A DNA stretch of 64,000 nucleotides from Thinopyrum elongatum (lineage: Eukaryota > Streptophyta > Magnoliopsida > Poales > Poaceae). A model generated the notes under the pieces. It made no database searches. It was not told the DNA's origin and saw nothing but the letters and a program-made list of their open reading frames with translations. The DNA lies in assembly GCA_011799875.1 (NCBI GenBank), contig CM022298.1, positions 52,148,434 to 52,212,433 on the forward strand, given 5' to 3'. Made by a program: the position numbers and the translations under genes. Shown here in pieces: positions 35,940 to 48,433 of the stretch (position 1 is its first letter; every line of letters begins with the position of its first letter).

Positions 35940-36735
35940 CAACTAGTTGACGAGCGCTCCTTCGGGAGCCTCACAACGATCAGCGCCACTTGGCGCGCTC
36001 TCAGCCATCCGCCACGTGTCGCGCTCTGGGCGTTTCCTCCGGATATTTTTTATTTATTTTTCCGCAAGCGTTTTCGGCTTTTTAAACGGTTTTTTTTCCT
36101 TGTTTTTTCGACGTTTCGGTTTCCGCCGGTCTTTCTTAACTTTTGGACAAAAAAGAAAAAAATTTGCGCGAAAAAACACTTTTTCTCTTTTTTTTTTCTT
36201 TCACGAGAGTCACGGTTTTGCTTCCGCGAGAGGCACGGTTTTGCTTCCGCGAGAGGCACGGTTGTGCATTCACGAGAGTCACGGCCGTGCCTCTCGGAAA
36301 CGGGAAAAAAACATGTTTTCTATTTTTTTCCTTCCGCGAGAGGCACGGTTTTGCTTCCGTGAGAGGCACGGTTGTGCTTTCGCGGCCGTGCCTCTCGGAA
36401 ACGGAAAAAGAAACGCGTTTTCTAATTTTTTTCTTCCGCGGGATGCACGGTTTTGCTTCCACGAGAGGCACGGTTGGGATTTCGCGAGAGGCATGGGCGT
36501 GCCTCTTTCGGAATGGAAAAAACCCGTGCTTCCGGTTCATTTTTCGTCCAGTTTTTTTCGTGAAAAAAAGTTCGTCAAAACCATTCAATATGGGATCTAG
36601 TTTTGAAGATCTCGACGCGAGGAATCCAACGGTGAAAACGGTTCGAGATTTGGACGCACGGTTTGAGAGATAAAACATTTTGAATAAATGGATCTATGAA
36701 AAAAGGGAAAACTCCCAGGTTGCGACAAGTGGCGC
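35940..36735. mobile_element. Mutator-like repeat b (right arm copy)
   Basis: It begins GGGAGCAACTAGTTGACGAG and carries three blocks of ~23-bp CTTCCGCGAGAGGCACGG repeats at 36205-36500. It mirrors 17240-18055. Confidence 0.45.
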
Positions 36736-37018
36736 GCTAGAAAGGTGGGTGTGATCTTTGTAATGAGTACTCCTCAATTTGTGATTTCGACCTTCGTCTG
36801 GTCCATACAGCAGGCACGAGTGATGGCGATGGCATGTGTCTTACGCGGGCGCGACTATTTGTCGCGTTACGCGACCAGGAGCATTCCCTCGCTAAAGAAA
36901 TCGCCCGACTGGGCCACAGACAGCCGGCCCAGCCACGCGGGAGTTACAGCCTGCTTTTTTCTTTCTGTGTTCTGATCTCTTTTTTGTTATTTTCGTATTT
37001 TTCTTTATAATTTAATAT

Positions 37019-37061
<43 letters not shown>

Positions 37062-37085
37062 TACAAAAAACACTCTTCAAAAACT

Positions 37086-37500
37086 TATTTGAAAAAATGT
37101 TGAATAAGTATTCAAAAATGTTGAACAAGAATTCAAAAAATGTTGAATAAGTATTTGAAAAATACTGAATAAATATTAAAAATATTGAACAAGTATTTGA
37201 GAAACGTTGAATAGCTACTAAAAAATGTTGAACAAGTACTTACAAAATGTTGAACAAGAATTTGAAAAATGTTCAACAACTATTTGAAAATGTTCATTAA
37301 ATATTAAAAATATTTGAAAAATGTTGTGAAATGCAGTAAAAAATGTTGATCAAGTATTTAAAAATGTTGAATAAATATTTAAAATGTTGAACAAGTATTT
37401 TAAAAATATTGAATAACTATTAAAATGTTGAAAAAGTATTTGAAATATGTTTGAAAAAGCGTTTGGACAATGTTGAACGGGTATACAAAAAATGTTGATC
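37086..37500. repeat. TTGAAC-type degenerate tandem array
   Basis: Roughly twenty degenerate ~20-25 bp units of the form ATGTTGAACAAGTATTTGAA, AT-rich. The same motif recurs at 16497-16905 and throughout 56400-57430. Confidence 0.75.
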
Positions 37501-37809
37501 ATTGTTACTTTTTTTTTTTGAGAGTACGAAATTGTAGAGTGATAACAAAAAAAAACATAAGAAAACACACAAGAAAAATAAAAAATGAAGAAGAAAAACA
37601 AAAACCAAACAAAAAATGGAGAAAAAAAGGAAACAAAAAAGAATGAAACAAATCAGATCTGAGAAGAAAGAAGAAAGAATGCAAAAAACGGAGAGGAAAA
37701 ACAAATGAAACAAAATAATAAGAAAAAAGAGAAAGAGAAAAATGGAGAATACCGGCTTAGCCACTTCTAGTAGAATTCGATCCTACTACTAACCAGTAGC
37801 GTGAAGTAT

Positions 37810-37878
37810 GCGGAGTGGTTAGCTGCGCGGCTAAGAAACCTGAAGACCTCGGTTAGATCCCAACGGGCGGCTCTTTTT
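37810..37878 (+). other. tRNA-like block inside Mutator-like element a
   Basis: GGAGTGGTTAGCTGCGCGG resembles a degenerate box A region and GGTTAGATCCC a box B, about 40 bp apart, followed by TTTTT like a pol III terminator. A homologous block with the same order occurs at 57682-57747. It is not a functional tRNA as far as can be judged. Folding was not computed. Confidence 0.4.
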
Positions 37879-38199
37879 ATTCCCGACTTTTTTGAATATG
37901 CGCGCGCTACATGAGCCCGGCCCGACACTATTTACATCGACGCGAGGGATCCCTGTGGAATCGCTTAAAGCGAAAAATAGTCCCTGCGCGTCTTGCGCTG
38001 CATCCCCTAAAAAAAGGCATATGGCGCTGCAACGGCGACTGCTTTGCTTAGCTCAGAGACGGTGCACCGATGGTCGGCAGGGGAGATGGCGCACCTTCAT
38101 GGACGTGATCCCGGCTCGGGCAGCAGCGAGAATCAAAAGCGCAAGCGCGAGAGCCATGACTGTTGTGGCAACTCTCCAGATGCTCAAAAAAATGGTGCA

Positions 38200-38935
38200 A
38201 GTTTTTGTCTTTTTACCCGAAAAACTTTCGACCTATTCATTAACTGTCAAAGTAGTATAAAAAACATCAGAAGTAAAAAAATAAATCCAGGTCCGTAGAC
38301 CATCTAGCGACTATTATAAGCACTAGAGCGAGTCAAAGGAGCGCTGCCGTCATCGCCCCTCCAATATTGGAGCGGGGCAAACCTTGTTGTAGTAGACAAT
38401 CGGGAAGTCATCCTGGTAAGGACTCATAGGACCAACACACCAGAATAGCAACCGCCGTCGATGAAGAGAAGCCTGGATCGGAAGGATCCAACCTGTAGAA
38501 ACACGAACCCAATCGAAGGAAGACTAGATCCTCGTGAATCCACCGAAGACAAACGCCGACCGAATCCCACGAGATTCATCGGAGACAAACCTCCACACAC
38601 CCTCCGGCGATGCTAGAAACACCACCAGAACGGTGGCTAGGCGGGGAGGACCTTATTCCATCTACATAGAGCGGTCGCCGCCTCGCATCTGTGAGCAGGA
38701 CACAAACTCTAACAAAACTCAAAAAAATAAAAAATAAAAAACGGAGCCCTCCCGTCAGCAAGGACCGGGATCCACCATGCCTCTATGGTCCTAAGACCAC
38801 AGGAGACGAGATAGACCGGTGACGACGCCGGCGGAAAACAGGACAAACCCAAGCATGCTGGGTGCCAAGTACGAGCGGCCGCCATATGCGTGGTTTTCTT
38901 TCTATGACACCCAAAGGCAAAAAAAATGTTGCAAG
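38200..38935 (-). repeat. Unclassified GC-rich interspersed sequence (right arm)
   Basis: Mirror of 15060-15800. No domain is recognised in any frame. Confidence 0.35.
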
Positions 38936-39137
38936 TTCTGCGCATTACTAGTATGGTTTATTCTCCACAATGTTTTTGAATTAACTACAAATTTATACAA
39001 TTTACTAATCTAATTTTGTATCTTCTAGATTCTGTAAATTTTGATGTCTGAGTCAACGAATGTTCGCTCGTGCGGCTATTATTGAACTAGCTATTTCATC
39101 TCATGTTTGATACATCTAGCTATGACCTATAAAATAC

Positions 39138-39373
39138 ACTGAAAATCCTAAAAGTATTGCGAATGTGTCAAGTAGGTTCTGAAATTTGAAATCGTTCACC
39201 GCGGGTCCTATATATGTATCTTATCCATGAGTTTTACGATTTACTTGACACACATGAAATACTTTTAGGACCCGCGGTGAACGACTTACACACATTTAGG
39301 ACCGGTGATGAACGATTTTAAACTTTCAGAACTTACTTGACACACTTGAAATACTATTATTAGGACCTTCAGT
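39138..39373. mobile_element. MITE-like palindromic element (right arm)
   Basis: The ends ACTGAAAATCCTAAAAGTAT and (reversed) ACTGAAGGTCCTAATAATAG pair over about 85 bp. An internal block GGACCCGCGGTGAACGA occurs in both orientations and again in degenerate form, suggesting a duplicated arm. Confidence 0.65.
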
Positions 39374-39639
39374 ATAGTTTACTCAGTAAACATTAGCCGG
39401 TATATTGCACATGCCAACCATATATGCCAATGTGATACTTGTGGTTCTTGGCAGATCAAAATGGAGTACTGTAGTGTGCCCACGCTTTGATAATTTGCTA
39501 GCTCCACCACTGGACTCCATGTACGAACTGAAGTTAGGACAGGATCGACCAAAAGGAGAGCAGGTAAATATACTTCCATGAACGATCAACAATTTGTGTA
39601 TTTTTCAAAATGAAAGGTCGACTTAGTAGTAGGTGTTGG

Positions 39640-39880
39640 TTCCATATCCGGTAACCCTATCCCTATGAGCACCTCTGAGAGGCTGAGCTAGCAGATATCG
39701 AGAATGACGAAGTCGCCACAAAGGGATGTAGTTAAAGGGCGCACCATACACGCAAAGGATAGCATTGAGAAGCCCTGCATAAATCCATAAAATGCAACTA
39801 TCCATGCCAAGTCTAGGGCTTGAATCTGGATGAACATGTTCCCCCACAAGGGACCTAGCCATCTGAGCTAAGCTAAGTTC
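39640..39880 (-). mobile_element. tRNA-derived SINE (right arm)
   Basis: Mirror of 14121-14350. On the minus strand box A falls at about 39856-39871 and box B at 39815-39827. Confidence 0.65.
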
Positions 39881-39889
39881 GCTCATCAC

Positions 39890-40960
39890 CTTGTTTTTAT
39901 CACGCAAATAATATATAGTTTCTCCTAATTAAACTAGTACAGTGGCCCGTCTCATCATCATGTAACACTGCTCCTATTCATTTTGCACAATATTATTCCT
40001 ACCTTACAAAACTGATTGCATTATCATTAATTTGTGCGACATCAAACTTATTGTTCCTGGCACACTTCAAATATCATCTAAAGTGTTATTATCTAAGTAT
40101 TTTGCTAAGAAACTTGCACCACCTCTTCTTCATCCCTACTAAAAATGCTTCATGTAGATTTTTGCACTAATAAGAAAAAGATGACTCAACAACTTACTTT
40201 TTGGAAGTTTGTGCAACTTATAGCCATGTAACCTACATACCACTAATTAGTTGCAAATTATGACAATCTATTGTCACGCATCACACATAGTGAAGCTTAG
40301 TACAAACAATGGAACAACTTTCACCCAATTTACTTCTATATATACTTCTAAATGTGTAGTGTTTCTACTGAATTTTGATGTATGAACGATCGACTGGCTA
40401 GTTATTCTAACTATAACTATGCATATTGATCCATATTTGAGTAATATGACAGTCTTACACATAGCATGCATACTTTGATCCAACGGACGATTTTTTTTGG
40501 TTGATTCAATAAATTGAATGCTATTAAAGAGGTTTCCCGTGTGCTTTACACCGGGTAAGATGAAATAAAAAAAGAAAAGCACAATACAAATTCTCACAAA
40601 ATAGCAAAGCATTTCATCTCTGATCCAGTGGACCTGCATTATACTAAAGAGGTCCCCTATATTCTAGACACCGTTGCATAGGGAAAAGGGAAGAAAATAA
40701 GCTAAAAATTATGTAAAAACCAAAGATCCAATCGCTGAACTGGTGGCCTATTGAGCTAATGAAGAACCTATTAGATTTTTATAATAGTATGTAATCCATC
40801 CAATGTAATTTGCACATAGTCAAGTCACAAACACTTTTGATTCTACAATCTCTCAATTAGTGTACCCGCATGTGTTAGTCTAACACCTCACAATCCGGAT
40901 CTGAATTGCTACCTGCGAAGCCCAAAGGGAAGTTGATCGATCAAATATGTATATGGTTCT
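39890..40960. other. Gene-free AT-rich flank (right arm)
   Basis: I see no gene. A 121-codon frame at 40274-40639 (minus) is not conserved as an intact frame in the mirror arm. Confidence 0.6.
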
Positions 40961-43115
40961 TGTAGGAGATATTCCCTAGAGGCAATAATAAATGTTATTG
41001 ATTATCTCCCTGTTCATAATTAGGTTTATGTTCCATGCTATAACTGCAATGATTCTCGAGTCTACAAATAAAACGAGGCTTGGAGGGAAACTCATGTGCA
41101 CGTGTGGGATAATAAACGGTAAAATGTATTCCTAGTCAAGCCTCTATGACTGGCTCAAGTATTGCATGATGATCCTGTTTTCCTGATCATGGGCATGACT
41201 ATGCCGGCAATTTTGAGGGCACAATGTTAGAAGAACATTTGTGTTGAATCGACCCGAATTGATGTTATGCTATGGGATACTTTCGTCACAAGTTAATGGT
41301 TAATAACACAGAGATGGTTAACGTTTGCATGATTCCTCAGACCATGAGAGTATCGAGTTTCTTCATGCTTGATTCATGAACTTTGGGGTTTGTTAAACGT
41401 CATCCGTAACTGGATGGCTATTACGGCGGCTTACGGGTTCATGGGAAAGTATGTCAAGTAACTTGATAGCTCAAGATTGGGATTTGCTCCTCCGACGATG
41501 GAGAGATATCTCTGGGCCCTCTCGGTGTTACGGTATCCATCATCGTCTGGCCAGACACAGGGTGATTTGATCACAGGGATGCCGGAACACAGTAACGAGA
41601 AAAGAGAACAATACCGGTTACGAGGTAACTAGCATAGTGGACAAGTTGTTGATCCACGGGAATGCCAACATGTCTCACCTCGGGTATTTGTAACATATCG
41701 CGAAGCAATAGGAATAGCACACGGCAACTGGAGGTTCACTCGAATATTCATTCGTGTGGGTATAGGGGTCAATATGGGTGTCCACGGCTCCGATGCTGAT
41801 CATTGATCGGAAAGTGTTCCGGTCATGTCTATACTTCACCGAACCTATAGGGTCACACGCTTAAGGGTCATCTATCTGCTGAATTCTAGACAGGGAGTCT
41901 GACAGAAAATCACCGAAAAAGTCTCGGAGACAACGGAAAAGTTCCGGAGAGAGAACACTGAAAAAGTTTCGGTAAAACCGAAAAGTTGTTTCGGATAAAA
42001 CCATTGATCCAAAAAGGTTTCGGCAAGCACCGGGAATGTTTTGGAGGTTGCCAGATTGGTCTGGTAATTTCTGGAATTTTTCCAGAGAAAAAACCGAAAA
42101 AAAGTTTCGGAGCTGCCGGAGTTGTTTACCGGGTAAACAAAGATGGTTTTAAATTAAACCACCATACTGGAAATGTTCCAGAGCGTGTCCAGATAATTTT
42201 AGAGGGTGTCAAAAATGTTCTGGGACCTTCCGGAATTTTTCAGAAGTAATAGTCGCGGAAAACATTTTGTCCCAGCGTGAGGGGACAAGATCCCACGGAT
42301 CGTGGGGGCTGTTTTGGGGGCGCCCCCCCACTTGAGGGGGCAGCCCCTTGTGGCTGGACAAAGATGTTGGGGGGGCCCCCCATGGTGGGGGGCAGCCCCC
42401 ACAAATGGTGGAGAGTGTTGGGAGGAAGGTGGGGCCCCATGGGGGAACACCATGCACAAGGAAACATGTTTTCATGTTTGGTGGGAACATGTTTTCCTTG
42501 TTTGGTGGGTGCATGTTTTGTGGGCTGAATTTCAGCCCCCCCTCACCCCTTCCACCACTATATAAGGAGGTGGAGAGGAGCTCTCCATCCCCACTCCAAC
42601 TCTCTCACACAAGCCATGCATGATCTGGCATTCTCTCTCCCTCCCACGAAATAGTTTCGTAGTGCCGAAAGGCTGTCTGGGTTCCGGTGGGAACTAGTTC
42701 TGGATGGCGAAGCCCTGCCGGATAGATGACACCGTATGTGTGCAACTCTGTAGAGAGGTCGTAGTTTCGATCTTAGTGCCCGAGGGGCTGTTCGAGAGTG
42801 CCTCCCGAAGGGCTGTCCGAGTGACGGTCCGAGTTCTGTGAGTCCTCCCGAAGGGCTGTCCGCGACACCGTCCGGGGGACTATCCGACCGCCTCCCGGAG
42901 GGCTGTCCGAGTGGCGGATGAGGGTATACATCCTCGCGGTTGGGAGGTTGTAAATCCTAGCTGCGGGGATCTGCACCACCGATCGTCATCGACTCTACTT
43001 CCGCTGCGCTACGAGTCGGTAACGAAAATGATCAAACCTTGTATGCAGTCTCCATAGTGGTCCTGGGCTGGTGCGTAGGTCGGAAATTTTTTGTTTTCTG
43101 CTGCGTTACCCTACA
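40961..43115 (+). repeat. 5' LTR of Copia C
   Basis: It starts TGTAGGAGATATTCCCTAGA and ends TTACCCTACA. It contains a TATA box, a G/C-homopolymer-rich zone at 42300-42440 and tandem CCCGAAGGGCTGTCCG units at 42790-42915. Confidence 0.9.
42559..42567 (+). promoter_or_regulatory. LTR TATA box
   Basis: TATATAAGG lies in CCACCACTATATAAGGAGG. The same sequence in the 3' LTR is at about 50033-50041. Position and match make it the likely core promoter of the element. Confidence 0.6.
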
Positions 43116-43116
43116 G

Positions 43117-43130
43117 TGGCATCATGAGCC
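43117..43130 (+). other. Primer-binding site of Copia C
   Basis: TGGCATCATGAGCC lies one base after the LTR. It is an imperfect match to the initiator-Met tRNA site. Confidence 0.65.
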
Positions 43131-45984
43131 GTGCTATGCGTAGATGCAGGTTGCGATCTAGAATACATGGAGATGTATGGGTGTTGCACAATATAATTAG
43201 GTAGTAGATGAGTTCTATTACTGAAAATTATTTGTGCGGGTAGCAGATGAAATCTATTACCCGATGTTCTTGTTGCTTCCCTGGAATTTGCATATTTCTG
43301 ATCTTGATAACAGTATGGTGGAGTTTCAATGTTCTGGCAATCCGCGATCCTGATTAATCAACGAAGTGCTAACAGTTCATTGAATTCCACCGTAGTTAAA
43401 AAGAAAGATTAAATTTCGCAAACGAAAGGGCAATGCTGATATGATCTGCACGGGGGTCATGCGTATGACGAAGTTCAGTATGGGGCTCGAGATTTTATTA
43501 TCTCGTGTTTCATACACCCCGGAATGTTAATCTAGCGACTTGGATAATCATGCTTGATGATGGACGTTGGTAGCTTCGGTTTGTTTCGAAACCTTAGAAG
43601 CCACGTAAAACAAGTTTTTGCTGGACCGATTAGAGGCGTCTAACTTGGTTTTGCAGGAGGATTTGCATGTGCATGTGATGTGGTATAGCAGTGCTCATAT
43701 TAATTTGATTATGTATGAGATGGCTATATAATGTAAATTGATTAACATGACCTGCGTGTCATGATTTGGCATGATGGCTGGAGCCATATGATTGCACTTT
43801 AATGACCTGCGTGTCAACCTTGTTGTAATGCATTATTTTATTAGCTATAGAGATAGCAATATTATCTGGTGCATCGACAAAGTGGTAGCAATCTTCGCAA
43901 AGGTGATCACCGACGCGAATGCCGAAGACGAAGAAATACAAGACTTCTCCGTCAGAAAGGGCTATACCATATCATGCTATTATGAATTGCCTGAGATGTT
44001 TATCCCTTATAATGCACCCTTCTTGATTGCGCGGTAGTCGCTTTTATTAGGGTGATCTCTCACAAAAATATCAAGTAGTTAGTGTTCTCCCAAGTGTAGC
44101 ACCGTCACGGCACCTAACTTTTCGGGGTATCACAGGATCTCCCTGGGTACGAACGATTAGGGATGTGTGAGGCGGGTGAGTTGAGACCTCGCAGAAAGAT
44201 CACTTGGTTGTCTTGACGTTCTAGAAGGATCTCCCTGAGCTCGGAACACGCCCATTGAAAGATGAACAAGAGTCACATAGAGATGTGATCGGCAAGTTTG
44301 CCTACCGATTGAAGTTCGCGCCATCAGTGTTCATCTCGTTCAATGGCGTTGAATGGAAATGCGGGTCTTGAATCGCTCACAATCAATTATGAGAGATATT
44401 GATTTGAGTGGGAGCGCGCTGTAGAATTAACTTGTTTAATTCTCAGTGCAATTAATTTTGAACACTGTCTAAGTGTGGTTTGCATAATAGTTATAGAATA
44501 ATGGCTCGCGTTTCCACCTTCCCTATTAAATTTGAATAGCTGTTAAATATCTGGTTAAAACTTTATGGTTGGTAACGTAATGTGAGGATTGTCCTCAAGA
44601 GTGCTGAGAAGGACTTTGTCCTATCGCATACTTTTGGTATTCTCCCGCTAATGCTATGGATCATGTGACTGTCGTCCTTCGATCCAAAAGCTAGAATTCC
44701 GTTTCAGTCAAGTGCAATATGTTTGCTTCCATGAGACCCGAACTTCGAATGTTTGGATAGTTATGTGATATTCATGGAATCTGAAAATCATTTTTAGAGA
44801 CAGACAAAGGCTAAAAGATATGAGATATCCAAAGCAATGTTTGTTTGCAAACTATAAGTAAAGGAGTTTACTATGCATTAGACTGATAAGAGAGGAATCC
44901 AGGAGAACGCCTGTCATATGATGAAAGGTGAATAAAACAACAACTTAAAGAGAAAGGAAGTGTCCGAAGGGTGTTAGTGAAACTTTCACGCCTAGGAAGT
45001 CCAGGGCTAACGCCACTCTTAAGTTGGATGCTTCTTCTGAGAGTAGGAGAAATACTGAAAGTTAAACTGTTAGAAGTATAAAGGCAATAAGAGAGAAGAC
45101 TGGAATATCCAGCTCATGTATGAATGTCATAGAAGTTTTTTGATGTATAGAAGGCTGGTCAAAGATATAGTTCTTGGGAATTATGATTAAATTGTTAATC
45201 ACTGATTCTTGGGTAATGTGAGTTAATCACAAAGATACCCGCTCGATTGCATTCTGTTGCAACTCGATGTAAGAACTACTATGGCCTGAAAGACTAGCCA
45301 GGGATGAGGTTTAGGTATACACAGGGAACATAGTAAATGTTACTATACCTTCCATCGGTGTATTACTGTCTGTATTTATTTTCATAATTCATTTAGAGTT
45401 TTACAAACTCTAGCCCATTGCATAAGGTATCTTGCAAGAAGGTTGTTCATAAAAGAACTTTTGATGTTCGATGTTATGAATAACATAAGGGCCATACTTT
45501 CATTATGAATGAGATGTATGTTATGAATAATGATAATAAAATATTACCTCTGTGTTTACTTTCATAATTCATTTTAGAGTTTCATACACTCTAGCCCATT
45601 GCACAATGTTTGTTGCAATAGGAGTTGTTCATAAAAACAACAATTGTTGTTCAATATTATGAATAACATGAAGGGCCATGATTCCATCCAAGATGGGATG
45701 TATGTTATGAATATTGATGGTAATATGATACATCCATAACACTGACACTAAATGTCGCAAGACTAACAGAATACCACACACGTGTGGCACTGCATTTGGT
45801 CACATTGGAGAAACCCGCATGGAAATTCCATTATGATGGATTTTGAAGTCGGTTGATTTTGAATCATCTGACACTTGCAACTTTCCTCCGAAAAGTGAAG
45901 TGACTGAAATACCGTTCACAGGCCATAAGGAACGAGCAACAAACTTATTGGTGATCATACATTTTGATGTGTGTAGTTCAATAA

Positions 45985-48260
45985 ATGTTGTTGCAAGTAG
46001 TGGATTTATCTATCTTCAGAAATGACTCAAGTAGATATATGGATATTTACTTGATGAGACGTAAGTCTAGATCTTTTGAATTCATTCAAAAGGTTTTCAA
46101 GAATGAAGTAGAAATTATTGTAACAAGAAAATTATGTTTCTACAATTCGATTGCAGAAAGGAATATTTGAGTTACAAGTTTAGCGAATGTCTGATGAGTT
46201 GTGAAAGGGGTTTCATAACTTGCACCTCCCGGAACACCACTGCATGTGGAAAGTCCGTGAAGATGTAATCAAACCATTTATGACATGGTAAGATCAAAGA
46301 TGACATAAATAAATTTGCCATTATCCCTTTTAAAAGGTGATGCTTTAGAGACTATGGCTTTTACACTGAAAAGAGCTCCATCGGGTCTGTTGAAATGACG
46401 ACATGGTATGGTACGCCCAACCATGTTATATCTTTTCTTAACATTTGGAATATGGGGCTTGTGTAAAAGGTTACAAACCTATTCCAAATCAAACAAGTGC
46501 TACTTTGTAGGTTATCCCAAGTAATTGGGTATTCCTCCCTCACTATACCGAGGCAAATAGGTTTGCCACAAAGAACGGTATGCTTTTTGAAGAAAATGGT
46601 TCTTTCTAAAAGGTGAGTGGGAGAACAATGCAACTTGACAAGATAACAGTATCTTCGTCATTAGATCAAAGGAAAGAGACCTTGGAAGTAATTCCAGAGT
46701 TTCCTACTGCGACTGATACGAAAGTCTCTACAATAAAATGTATGGACTTCGGTCGAACTTGCAGCTGAACCACGTAGGCAAAAGCTCGTGCAAACCTCTC
46801 AGATGCGCAAACGAGATATTGTTGTTAGACAACAGTATACCTACGATACACAAGGAAGCGTTGATGGGCCCTGACTCCGGAATTGGCTAAATGCCAATAC
46901 AATCCGAGATAGTTTCCATATAAATGTTTCAAGATTAAAATCTTGATACATCTTTCGGAAGACATAGAGTCTAACGAATTTTATGGAACTAAAAACTGAT
47001 ACGGATAAAAATGTTTTATCCATAAAGCTCGACTTGTTGCAATATACAAGTTCAAGGAGTTGACTACGATGAGGTTGCTTCACCGTAGCGATGCTTAAAG
47101 TCGGTTCGGGTTGAACTAGCAATTAATACATATTTCATATCATGAGATATGAAACAAGGGATGACAAAAGGATTTCCATCTGATGGAAATGAAACCAAGG
47201 ACTTGCATGTGTTACAGTCCAAGATATTTTGTGAGTCCAGAGGATGCTAGTAAGGGTGCAAACTTCAGAGTTCCAGCGATGGACAGAAGAGAGCAAAGTG
47301 GAGTCGAAATCTTCGTGTTTTGATGAAATGGTCAAAGGAGTTTGACTTCATCAATGGGTAACGAAGATGCTTGTAATTCAAGAAAGTAAGTGGGAGCCTA
47401 ATAATATTTCTAAAAACCTTGTGTGCCTGACACATTGTTAATTGGAAATAAAATTCTTGACACGAATTAGGACTTCATTTGAAAATAGTTTTTCGATGAA
47501 GTGCTTGGGCTAAATAGCCTCAATATTAGGCATGATGATCTATGGAGATAGATTTACCTAATGGGGCTAAGCAATAAATACATATTGACAAGATGCTAAA
47601 AAAATTTAGCATTTAAAACGCCAAGGAGTGATTCTTGCCGAAGTCACATGGAAAGAGTTTTTGCAAGACTCGGTGTCCCAAAAACACTGATGAGCAAAAT
47701 ACATGATGGAGATTCCTCACACCTTCGTGTTTGGATTAATCATGTATTCCATGGTATGTAAAACAACCAGATATGTCCGATACTCCCAAGGTGTTGCGAG
47801 TATAGATACCAAAGTGATCAAAAGTACTGATCATAGGACAACAGTGAAAAGTGTCATTGAATGCTAGAGTAGCACTGATGACATGTTTTCTCGCAAGTGG
47901 AGATCATGAAGAGTTCGTTGTAAAATGTTACATCGATACAGTCTTCATCATTGCTTCAAGCGATTTTCGATTTAAATAAAGGGTTTTGTGTAATACATAA
48001 TATAGTGGCACGGTAGTTGGAAATTGTTCCAAACAAGATACTGTGGCGAATTCTATAACAGAGGCGAAGTATGTTGCCGCTTTTTAAGCGACAAAGAAGA
48101 TGTTGAATCATATAGTTCATTCATGAACTTAGTATGGTTCCAAGATGACTTTTGTCAATGGGACACTACTGCAGGTAGTTGCTCCATAACTCAGTCTGAG
48201 GAATCCAGGTTCGACCTGTGATTCACATACATACAAAGTCAAGTCCACACAAAATATGAA
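45985..48260 (+). pseudogene. Copia pol remnants (integrase, RT, RNase H)
   Basis: Integrase: SSRYMDIYLMRRKSRSFE in the frame starting at 46021, then APPGTP near 46220, DALETMAFTLKRAP (~46345) and CYFVGYPK (~46500). Reverse transcriptase: VQGVDYDEVASP from 47050, followed by a stop where the family has an aliphatic residue, then KSVRVELAI. RNase H: QDTVANSITEAKYVAA from about 48034, followed by a TAA. The order integrase-RT-RNase H defines Copia rather than Gypsy. Several frames and in-frame stops are needed, so no functional polyprotein is made. Gag (43.8-45.9 kb) could not be recognised. Confidence 0.8.
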
Positions 48261-48422
48261 TTTTGTGAAAGCGTGAAAATGCGAGGATATGCAAAGAGAC
48301 ACACGGAGCTGAAGTCGTCAGATCCGTTGGACAACAGGCTATACCACATGCGAAGCATATTTACACCGGTGTGCCACAGGTGTAAAGTGCATTAGCATTA
48401 ACTAGATTATTGACTCTAGTGC

Positions 48423-48431
48423 AAGTGGGAG
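48423..48431 (+). other. Polypurine tract of Copia C
   Basis: AAGTGGGAG lies immediately before the 3' LTR. The equivalent CTCCCACTT is found at 5892 in copy B. Confidence 0.7.
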
Positions 48432-48433
48432 TC

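Larger units (their letters stand above)
36853..37982. mobile_element. Mutator-like element a (right arm copy)
   Basis: The terminal inverted repeats are GACTATTTGTCGCGTTACGC (36853) and, reversed, GACTATTTTTCGCTTTAAGC (to 37982), 19 of 22 matching. The interior order is GC-rich segment, AT microsatellite (37021-37063), TTGAAC array, A-rich stretch (37540-37740) and tRNA-like block. It encodes no protein. The 56254-57846 element has the same order and a related terminus. Confidence 0.6.
27125..40960. repeat. Right arm of the giant inverted repeat
   Basis: Reverse complement of 13054-26899, length 13,836 bp. This arm keeps the longer open frame in the CACTA gene (29424-31424), so it is the better copy to read from. 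Confidence 0.92.
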
